Below, in pieces: positions 34,172 to 40,595 of a stretch of DNA of 64,000 nt. Below the pieces are notes generated by a model. That model was not told the DNA's origin and did not search any database. It worked only from the letters and a program-made list of their open reading frames with translations. The first letter of the stretch is position 1. Every line of letters begins with the position of its first letter. This DNA is from Planctomycetota bacterium (lineage in GTDB: Bacteria; Planctomycetota; UBA1135), in NCBI GenBank assembly GCA_021776925.1, contig JAJFFB010000101.1:1-64000 (forward strand). The letters run 5' to 3'. The position numbers and the translations under genes were made by a program.

Positions 34172-35494
34172 ATGCTTGCCTACAACCTCCTGGATGACGG
34201 CCCGGACATCGTGCTGGCGGCCGGCTTGCGCAGCCCCTGGGTGCGCGCGGGCAGTGCCTTCCGCTATGAAGACGCCGGCCACCTCGGCGCCCGCGTGGCG
34301 CGCGAACTGATCGCCCGCAGCGGCATCGACCCGGCCGAGATCGACGAAGTGATCGCCGGCTGCGTCGGACCGCCGCACGATCAAGCCAACATCGGACGCG
34401 TCATCGCGCTGCGTGCCGGCGTTCCGCAGGCGGTGCCCGCGCGCACCGTGGCACGCAACTGCGCCAGCGGCATCGAAGCCGTGACCTCCGCGGTGGCCAA
34501 CATCCGGGCCGGCTTTGGTACCACCTATCTGACCCTCGGCGTCGAGGTCATGAGCGCCTACCCGCTGATCATGGGGCACCGCCTGACCGGTTTCTTCGAG
34601 CGCCTGATGAAGGCGCGCAGCCTCGGCGCGCGGCTCAAGGGCATCGCCTCCTTCCGCCCGTCGATGCTGAAGCCGCGCGTGGCCCTGCTCGAGGGGCTGA
34701 CCGATCCGGTTTCCGGTCTGATCATGGGCAAGACCGCCGAACTGGTGGCGCGCGACTTCGGCCTCACCCGCGAGCAATGCGACGGCTTCGCCCTGCGCAG
34801 TCACGAGCGCGCGCTGGCGGCGCAGGAACGTGGCCGCTTCCAGGCCGAGATCCTGCCGCACCTGCCGCAACGCGCGCGCAAATCGGCCGGCGCGGTCGAT
34901 GCCGACGACGGGCCGCGCAGCGACCAGAGCATGGAGCGCCTCGGCCGCCTCAAACCGTATTTCGATAAACCCGACGGCGTGGTCACGGTCGGCAACGCCT
35001 GCGGCATCACCGACGGCGCCGCCGCCCTGCTGGTGACCACCGCCGAGCGCTGCGCCGAACTGGGACTGAAACCGATGGCACGGCTACGTAGCTTCGCCTG
35101 GTCCGGCTGCGATCCAGCCCGCATGGGCCTCGGCCCGGTGTACTCTTCGGCGCTGGCGCTCGACGCTGCCGGCTGCCGTCTCGATGACATCGGCACGGTC
35201 GAGATCAACGAAGCCTTCGCCGCCCAGGTACTCGGCTGCGCGCGCGCCTTTGAAAGCGCGAGCTGGGCCGAACGCCATCTCAATCGCAGCCACGCGGTCG
35301 GCGAACTCGACCTCGCCCGCACCAACGTCAACGGCGGAGCCATCGCCCTGGGACACCCGGTCGGCGCCACCGGCGCCCGCCTGCTGCTGACCGCCGCCCA
35401 CGAGCTCGAGGTCGGCGACCACGAACTCGCCCTCGCCACCCTGTGCATCGGCGGCGGCCAAGGCGGCGCCGTGGTGCTGGAACGAGTCGCCTGA
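34172..35494 (+). CDS. fadA: Acetyl-CoA C-acyltransferase (3-ketoacyl-CoA thiolase)
   Basis: A 440-residue thiolase. The acyl-accepting Cys is C97 in RNCASGIEAV; the C-terminal catalytic motifs are GGAIALGHPVGATG and CIGGGQGGAVV. Length and the loop around residues 135-175 fit the FadI/long-chain thiolase group more than short-chain acetoacetyl-CoA thiolases; the symbol denotes the function. It cleaves 3-ketoacyl-CoA to acetyl-CoA and a shortened acyl-CoA. It is the first gene of the operon with fadJ (17 bp gap) and lies behind the operator-controlled promoter. Confidence 0.92.
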   Translation: MLAYNLLDDGPDIVLAAGLRSPWVRAGSAFRYEDAGHLGARVARELIARSGIDPAEIDEVIAGCVGPPHDQANIGRVIALRAGVPQAVPARTVARNCASGIEAVTSAVANIRAGFGTTYLTLGVEVMSAYPLIMGHRLTGFFERLMKARSLGARLKGIASFRPSMLKPRVALLEGLTDPVSGLIMGKTAELVARDFGLTREQCDGFALRSHERALAAQERGRFQAEILPHLPQRARKSAGAVDADDGPRSDQSMERLGRLKPYFDKPDGVVTVGNACGITDGAAALLVTTAERCAELGLKPMARLRSFAWSGCDPARMGLGPVYSSALALDAAGCRLDDIGTVEINEAFAAQVLGCARAFESASWAERHLNRSHAVGELDLARTNVNGGAIALGHPVGATGARLLLTAAHELEVGDHELALATLCIGGGQGGAVVLERVA

Positions 35495-35510
35495 AGCCCG
35501 CTCTAGATCC

Positions 35511-37697
35511 ATGGAACTGCAAGGATTTCCACTTCCCGAAGACAGCCCTGAACCCGGCGCGTGCATCCGCATTGAGCGGCCCGAGCCCGATCTCGCGGTG
35601 CTGGTCCTCGCCCCCCCCCACCGCAGTCTGGCGGTGCTCGACGCCCCGCTGCTGCGCGACCTCGACGCGGCGGTGGCGGAACTCGAAAACGGTTACCAGA
35701 AGGGCGTCGTCATCGCCGGCGCCGAGCCGCTGAAGTTTGCCGCCGGTGCCGACATCGACGCGATCGAATCGATCACCGCGCCGGCCGATCTGAAGCGCAT
35801 CTGCGACTTCGTCCACGATCTCTTCCTGCGCATCGACAAGCTGTCGGGGCGCGTCGTCGCGGCGATCGGCGGCCCGGTTCCTGGAGGGGCCTTTGAATTG
35901 TCGCTGGCGTGCGACTACATCGTCGCCGCCGACCACCCCAAGACGCGCATCGGCCTGCCCGAGACCATGCTCGGCATCCTGCCGGGCTGGGGTGGCTGCC
36001 ACCGCCTGCCGCGGCGGGTGGGGCTGCCGACCGCGATGCAGGCGATCCTCACCGGACGGCTTTATCCAGCGCGTCAGGCCAAGAAGATGGGCCTGGTCGA
36101 TCGCCTGACCCATCCGGAATACCTGCTGCGGGTGGCTTCCGACATCGCCATGGGGCGCGAGACTCCGCGGCGCAAGGCGCGCGGCTGGAAGGGCATGCTG
36201 GTCGACCGCAACCCGTTGATGGCCAACCTCATCGCCAAAAAGGCGCGCGAGACGGTCTACCGCAAGACGCGCGGCAAGTATCCGGCGCCGCTGCGCGCGA
36301 TCGACATCACCGCCGAGGGTCCGCGCACCTCGATGCAGCAGGCCGCGCGCAAAGAAGGCGACGCCATCGCCGAACTCGCCACCGGTCCGGTGTGCAAGGC
36401 GCTGTTGTCGATCTTCGGCTCCTCGGAAGAGGCCAAGAAGCTCGGCCGCGACCTCGAAGGCTTCGAGCCGCGCACCTTCCGCCGCGCCGGTGTCCTCGGC
36501 GGCGGCGTGATGGGTGGTGGCATCGCCAGCAATCTGGCTCTCAAGGGCGTCGCCACGCGCATCTTCGATCTGGCGCCACCGGCGCTCGACGCGGTCCTGC
36601 ACGAGCACCGTGGCGACGTCGCCAAGCGCCTGAAGCGCCGCCGCCTGACCAAGGCCGAATCGCTGCAGGCACTCGACCGCCTCGACTGCAGCCGCTCGAT
36701 GGACGGCTTCAGCGGCTCGCAGATCGTGATCGAGGCGGTGGCCGAACGCCTCGACGTCAAGCAGTCGGTGTTCCAGCAGCTGGCCAGGCAGGTCGGCAGC
36801 GACTGCATCCTGGCCAGCAACACCTCATCGCTGTCGGTCACCAGCATCGCCGAAGGGGTGCCCCGCCCCGAGCGCGTGGTCGGCATGCACTTCTTCAATC
36901 CGGTCAAGAAGATGCCCCTGGTCGAAGTGGTGCGGGGCGAGCAGACCGCCCACGAGGTGGCACTCGAAGTCGCCGCATTAGCGGTGAAGATGGGCAAGAC
37001 CCCGGTGATCGTGCGCGACGTGGCCGGCTTCCTGGTCAACCGGCTGCTCGGTCCCTACCTCGACGAAGCCGTGCGCCTGTTCATCGACGGCGCCCAGCCC
37101 AAACAGGTCGATGAGCTGATGCTGGACTTCGGCATGCCAATGGGGCCCTTCCGCCTGCTTGACGAGGTCGGTCTCGATATCGCCGAGCATGCCAGTGAGT
37201 CGCTGCACCAGGCTTATGGCGAACGCATGATTCCGTGTACCGGGCTCGAGCCGATGCGCTCCCCCGATCGCCTCGGGCGCAAGACCGGCAAGGGCTTCTA
37301 CGTCTTCCCCAAGGAGCGCAAGGCACGCGAGTCGGTGGCCCCGGACCTGGCCGACTACCAGTCAGGCAGCAGCGCCCGCCGGCTCAGCGACGAGCAGATC
37401 GTCGACCGCCTGGTGCTGTCGATGGTCAACGAGGCCAGCCGCTGCCTGGAAGAGGACGTGGTCGCGGGCGCCAAGGAACTTGATCTGGCCACGGTCTTCG
37501 GCACCGGCTTCGCGCCGTTCCACGGCGGCCTGCTGCACTACGCCGACAAGCTGGGTGCCACGGAAGTGGTTGCACGCCTGGAAGGAATCGCCGCCAGCGA
37601 AGACGTCGCCGCAAGACCTGGCGGCAGCGCCAAGTTCGAGCCGGCCGCACTGTTGCGGGAAAACGCGCGCCGCAACCTTGGTTTCTTCAGCGCCTGA
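35511..37697 (+). CDS. fadJ: Fatty-acid oxidation multifunctional enzyme (enoyl-CoA hydratase / 3-hydroxyacyl-CoA dehydrogenase)
   Basis: A 728-residue two-domain enzyme. The N-terminal crotonase part has GGPVPGGAFELSLACDY and IGLPETMLGILPGWGG, supplying the two catalytic Glu residues (near 127 and 149). The C-terminal dehydrogenase has the NAD loop LGGGVMGGGIA near 335, SNTSSLSVT and HFFNPVKKMPLVEVV (catalytic His near 460), followed by the second helical domain. It performs hydration and NAD-linked oxidation between FadE and the thiolase. A 9-base C tract lies early in the gene (35611-35619). The gene ends the operon; no strong terminator follows closely. Confidence 0.93.
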   Translation: MELQGFPLPEDSPEPGACIRIERPEPDLAVLVLAPPHRSLAVLDAPLLRDLDAAVAELENGYQKGVVIAGAEPLKFAAGADIDAIESITAPADLKRICDFVHDLFLRIDKLSGRVVAAIGGPVPGGAFELSLACDYIVAADHPKTRIGLPETMLGILPGWGGCHRLPRRVGLPTAMQAILTGRLYPARQAKKMGLVDRLTHPEYLLRVASDIAMGRETPRRKARGWKGMLVDRNPLMANLIAKKARETVYRKTRGKYPAPLRAIDITAEGPRTSMQQAARKEGDAIAELATGPVCKALLSIFGSSEEAKKLGRDLEGFEPRTFRRAGVLGGGVMGGGIASNLALKGVATRIFDLAPPALDAVLHEHRGDVAKRLKRRRLTKAESLQALDRLDCSRSMDGFSGSQIVIEAVAERLDVKQSVFQQLARQVGSDCILASNTSSLSVTSIAEGVPRPERVVGMHFFNPVKKMPLVEVVRGEQTAHEVALEVAALAVKMGKTPVIVRDVAGFLVNRLLGPYLDEAVRLFIDGAQPKQVDELMLDFGMPMGPFRLLDEVGLDIAEHASESLHQAYGERMIPCTGLEPMRSPDRLGRKTGKGFYVFPKERKARESVAPDLADYQSGSSARRLSDEQIVDRLVLSMVNEASRCLEEDVVAGAKELDLATVFGTGFAPFHGGLLHYADKLGATEVVARLEGIAASEDVAARPGGSAKFEPAALLRENARRNLGFFSA

Positions 37698-37766
37698 TCC
37701 AGGCGCTGCGCGCGGGCATAGGAAAAACGACGGATAAAAAAGGGGGGGGTAAAAGGGGCGTGCGGC

Positions 37767-37910
37767 TTAGGGGCGCCGCACGAACCAGTCGCGGATGGCG
37801 ATGCCGATGCCGACCAGCCCGGAGAGGCTGAACGCGGCAACAATGAGGAACAAGGGAATCAGCATCTCGGGTGAGCTGCTGGTGATGCCAGGGAAAGTTG
37901 TTGCAATCAT
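37767..37910 (-). CDS. 47-residue single-pass membrane protein
   Basis: A short frame from ATG 37910 to TAA 37767: a Ser/Thr/Pro-rich start (MIATTFPGITSSSPEM), one TM helix (about residues 17-38) and a basic end, RDWFVRRP. The codons use G/C at third positions as neighbours do. The positive C-terminus predicts an outward N-terminus. I know no family for it. It lies downstream of the candidate RNA and its terminator, so it needs its own promoter within 37911-38070, and no good Shine-Dalgarno sequence is visible. The gene is plausible, not proven. Confidence 0.5.
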   Translation of the reverse strand: MIATTFPGITSSSPEMLIPLFLIVAAFSLSGLVGIGIAIRDWFVRRP

Positions 37911-38070
37911 GGATTCGTGGTTCAAGGTTTCTGGGACGCCGGAGTTAATGGGAATTCCCCCGCGGCGCTTTCATTACGGACGGCAAAAAATGTCCGTTTA
38001 TGGGAACCTATGCAAAATTTTGCGCGCTACGCAGAAGTCTTCTTTCGTTGGCAATTCCGCCTGAAACCAT
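37911..38070. other. Noncoding stretch between small membrane gene and candidate RNA
   Basis: No supported gene. A 6-bp inverted repeat (ACGGAC at 37976-37981, GTCCGT at 37992-37997) with an A-rich loop and a TTTA tail on the plus strand could be a weak terminator for the fad operon about 280 bp upstream. The A/T content is higher than elsewhere in the window, as expected of a promoter region. Confidence 0.4.
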
Positions 38071-38275
38071 AAAAAAAAGGGCGACACCGTCCCTCACGGT
38101 GCCGCCCCCAACCCTTATTCGTGTGCAGGCATCCCCCCAGAGGCCTTGCAGCAAGGGCGCGTCACTCGCTGATTCCCCCGAGGGGGTTTCATGGGACGCT
38201 AGGTTCAGAAAGATCGTTCACACGGAACAACCCTTCCTACGACGCTGCGGTTCAAATCCTCAGGGATTCCTTCGA
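38071..38275 (-). ncRNA. Candidate structured small RNA, 6S-like (about 205 nt)
   Basis: The 540-bp gap between two minus-strand membrane genes ends in a strong minus-strand intrinsic terminator but has no reading frame. Read on the minus strand, GGAATCCC plus GAGG (from 38270) pairs with CCTC plus GGGATGCC (ending near 38128) to close about 143 bases. Just inside the 3' strand is a CCTTG/CAAGG hairpin, and further inside are a CCCC/GGGG hairpin and GCGTC/GACGC pairing. A closed end stem, a large interior and a hairpin in the 3' half fit 6S RNA, the RNA polymerase decoy, but I cannot confirm the family by alignment. The 5' end and promoter are approximate; an A/T-rich stretch lies just upstream. 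Confidence 0.5.
38079..38107 (-). terminator. Intrinsic terminator, minus strand
   Basis: Read on the minus strand: GGGCG and CGCCC arms plus inner CACCGT and ACGGTG arms, with one mismatch and a five-base loop, are followed directly by eight T residues (38078-38071). This is the clearest Rho-independent terminator in the window. The nearest coding stop upstream is about 270 bases away (38378), which suggests that it ends a noncoding transcript. Confidence 0.85.
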
Positions 38276-38377
38276 AAAAATACTTTGCCATTGTGCAACA
38301 AAACACAACACGTTTCACACCCACGTGCGTAGCCGCGTCAAGGCCCGGCCGCCCCGCCGGTGAAGCGCCGCCACGCC

Positions 38378-38839
38378 TCAGTCGTCGCGCCGGCCCCAGC
38401 TGAACAGATCGCTGATGATGTTGGCGAGGCCAAGGCCGACGAGCAGAATTGCAACGAAGTTGCCAGCCCCGCCGGTGTTGACCACGGTGGTGTAACCGCC
38501 CATCCCATAGGGATGTTCGTTGAACCAGAAGGCGGCGCCGATGGCGATCAGGATCAGGCCGCCACGCAACGGCACCCGGCGGCGCCCCTGTTTGGCCGGC
38601 TCTTGGTTGGGGCCGTCCAGGATCTCGCGGATCTCTTCGGTGGTCAGGCCCTGTTCGATCGCCTTCTCCACCAGATGGGCGCGCAGCTTCTGGCCGCGAT
38701 AGTGGAAGAAAATGGCGATCACCGGAATCGACAGGCCGCCGGCAATCGCGATAATGGGAATCAGGAGATTCTCAAGGTCGCCATCGGGAACCGCTGTCAG
38801 CAAGGAGGCGTAGATCTGGAACATCTGGAATGGAAGCAT
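38378..38839 (-). CDS. Two-segment membrane protein, DUF6249-like
   Basis: A 153-residue protein from ATG 38839. It has a first TM helix near residues 25-50 (LLIPIIAIAGGLSIPVIAIFFHYR), a cytoplasmic helical linker (LRAHLVEKAIEQGLTTEEIREILDG), and then two further hydrophobic stretches (GGLILIAIGAAFWF and FVAILLVGLGLANIISDLF). The pattern recalls DUF6249 proteins, which often sit beside ECF sigma factors; the family name is from memory. It diverges from the sigma factor gene across 96 bp, so shared regulation is likely. Confidence 0.7.
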   Translation of the reverse strand: MLPFQMFQIYASLLTAVPDGDLENLLIPIIAIAGGLSIPVIAIFFHYRGQKLRAHLVEKAIEQGLTTEEIREILDGPNQEPAKQGRRRVPLRGGLILIAIGAAFWFNEHPYGMGGYTTVVNTGGAGNFVAILLVGLGLANIISDLFSWGRRDD

Positions 38840-38935
38840 CGGGCGCTTGCCCCCTTCGACCCGGCACCTGGCTTTGTGGTTGCAGGCTGCAACCCAGGTC
38901 CGCGCCACGGGGTCTTACCCATGGTAGGGGTCGCC

Positions 38936-39481
38936 ATGTCCACCGACGTCACCGCAGCGGATTACCTGCCTCTGACCGAGGCCACGGCGCGGCGTTTCGT
39001 CGATCGCTTCTCAGCTCCTGTTTTGTCCCAGCTCGCCCGATTCCGCCTGCCGGCCGATCTCGCCGAAGACGCCGCCCAGGAAGCTCTGCACCGCGCCCTG
39101 CGCGCGCTGCCGCGCTTTCGCGGCGATTCGGCGCTGTCGACCTGGGTCTACCGCATCGCCCACCGCGAGGGCCTGCGCGCGCTGGAGCGGTGGCAACGAC
39201 GGCGCGCGCGCGAGGCACCGATCTCGGCGCTGGGCGAGCCTCAGGCCGAAACGGCCCCGGACCTGGTCGCCCAGGAAGACGAATTGCAGCGCCTGCGCCG
39301 CGCCCTGGATACGCTCCCCGACAACCACCGCCTGGCCCTGGGTTACCACTACCTGGAGGGGCTATCGGTCGCCGAAATCGCCCAGGTCACCGGAGCTGCA
39401 CAGGGCACCGTCAAGGCGTGGCTGAAACGCGGCCGTGACCGTCTCCGCGAGCGCTTCGCCAACGGCAAGAAAGATGACTGA
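38936..39481 (+). CDS. ECF-type RNA polymerase sigma-70 factor
   Basis: A 181-residue sigma factor. ATG 38936 has GGGG at a good distance. Region 2: PADLAEDAAQEALHRALRAL and the -10-binding STWVYRIAHREGLRALERW. Region 4: LRRALDTLPDNHRLALGYHYLEGLSVAEIAQVTGAAQGTVKAWLKRGRDRL. Region 3 and any N-terminal extension are missing, as in extracytoplasmic-function factors. Its stop overlaps the start of a small membrane protein that may be its anti-sigma factor. The target promoters are unknown; the divergent membrane gene is an obvious candidate. Confidence 0.9.
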   Translation: MSTDVTAADYLPLTEATARRFVDRFSAPVLSQLARFRLPADLAEDAAQEALHRALRALPRFRGDSALSTWVYRIAHREGLRALERWQRRRAREAPISALGEPQAETAPDLVAQEDELQRLRRALDTLPDNHRLALGYHYLEGLSVAEIAQVTGAAQGTVKAWLKRGRDRLRERFANGKKDD

Positions 39482-39914
39482 CCTCGAGCGCCTGCTAGGT
39501 GATCCGCGCGCATTTCGCGCGGTGCCCCAGCGCGAGATGGCCGACCAGGCCGCCGAGGGCGCGCTGGCGCGGTGGCGCAGTGACACGCCCAGCCCGGACC
39601 TCGCTGCGGGAACGCGCCGCGCCCGCTGGGTATCCCTGCTGCGCAACCGCAGCCTGCGCCGCCTGCTGCCGACCATGGCGGTTTCCACTTTGCTTCTGGG
39701 CCTGGCGGTAATCCTTCTTGGCGGACCGCGCGGCTGGCTGCCGCGTTACGACATGCGCCTCAAGTACTGGCTGCTCGACCTGGTCGACTCCACCACCGAA
39801 GGCTTCATCTACTATCCGGTAGCGACCGCATTCAGCCTGGCTGCCGCCGTTTCCTTGCTGTGTTTCGCCGCGTGGCCCGAGGCGCGGCGGGCGCTGCGCG
39901 GGCTGATTGCCTAG
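39474..39914 (+). CDS. Membrane protein coupled to the sigma factor, possible anti-sigma
   Basis: A 146-residue protein whose ATG overlaps the sigma gene stop by eight bases. A charged cytoplasmic N-terminus of about 58 residues (MTDLERLLGDPRAF) is followed by a TM helix (LLPTMAVSTLLLGLAVILLGG), a short outer loop with YDMRLKYWLLDLVDSTTEGFIYY, and a second TM helix (ATAFSLAAAVSLLCFAAW). It has no zinc-finger HxxxCxxC motif. Position and topology match membrane anti-sigma factors, but there is no sequence signature, so the role is inference. Confidence 0.75.
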   Translation: MTDLERLLGDPRAFRAVPQREMADQAAEGALARWRSDTPSPDLAAGTRRARWVSLLRNRSLRRLLPTMAVSTLLLGLAVILLGGPRGWLPRYDMRLKYWLLDLVDSTTEGFIYYPVATAFSLAAAVSLLCFAAWPEARRALRGLIA

Positions 39915-40595
39915 GTGGACACCCAGGGCTGGTATCGACTCATCGCACCGGTCTACGACCTGTGCTGCCGCCCGCTTTACGCCGCCCCGCGCCGCCAGGC
40001 GGTGGCCTGGGCGTCCGCCAATGGACCGCGGGTGGTGGAACTGTGCTGCGGCACCGGCCTCAACCTGCCCCCCCTAGCTCGTGCAATCGGCCGCCAAGGC
40101 CATCTGCTCGGAGTCGACTTCACCCCGCCCATGCTGCGCCGCGCGCAGCGCCGCGTGCGCCGACTCGCCCGCCAACGCGCTGCCGGTGCGCCGCTGGCCG
40201 AGGTGCAGGTACTCCAGGCCGACGCGGCCCAGGTTCACCGCGACCAGGCCCACGCCTGGCTAGGTGATGGCGCCGCCGACGCGGTGCTGATCAGCTTCGG
40301 ACTGGCCGTGGCCCCGGACTGGCAGGGAGTGCTCGAACGGGCCTGGCGGTGTCTGCGGCCGGGCGGCCGCCTGGTGTTGGTCGACAACCGCCCGCTGGGC
40401 CCCGGAAGGCGGCGCTACTGCAATCCGCTGCTGGTTCCGGTAGCCAACTTCCTCGGCCACGCGCGCCTGCAGCGCCCGCTCGCGAACTTGCACGAAGAAG
40501 GGCAGATGGCCGAGTCGCGCACCTTCCTGGGCGGTTTCGTCTTCGCCGCCACCGCCTACAAGCCTGGGAAACCCGCCGCTCAGGGAGTCTGGTAG
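39915..40595 (+). CDS. SAM-dependent class I methyltransferase
   Basis: A 226-residue protein starting at GTG 39915, immediately after the upstream stop. SAM-binding motif I is VVELCCGTGLNLP (residues about 40-52); GVDFTPPMLRRAQ holds the acidic residue, and VLISFGLAVAPDW and LRPGGRLVLVDNRP follow. It resembles UbiE/PhoO-like small-molecule or lipid methyltransferases. The substrate is unknown. It is the third gene of the sigma operon, and its 3' end overlaps the convergent sulfatase-TPR gene by 16 bp. Confidence 0.85.
   Translation: MDTQGWYRLIAPVYDLCCRPLYAAPRRQAVAWASANGPRVVELCCGTGLNLPPLARAIGRQGHLLGVDFTPPMLRRAQRRVRRLARQRAAGAPLAEVQVLQADAAQVHRDQAHAWLGDGAADAVLISFGLAVAPDWQGVLERAWRCLRPGGRLVLVDNRPLGPGRRRYCNPLLVPVANFLGHARLQRPLANLHEEGQMAESRTFLGGFVFAATAYKPGKPAAQGVW

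Noticed and set aside
38245-38275. GGTTCAAATCC on the plus strand, resembling a tRNA T-arm
   Set aside because: The flanking stem has a mismatch and no matching 5' acceptor strand, D-arm or anticodon arm is found within 120 bases upstream. The stretch is better explained as the 5' part of the minus-strand candidate RNA.
38360-38935. 192-codon upstream extension of the sigma factor frame
   Set aside because: It lies antisense to the DUF6249-like gene and lacks sigma similarity; ATG 38936 has a good ribosome binding site.
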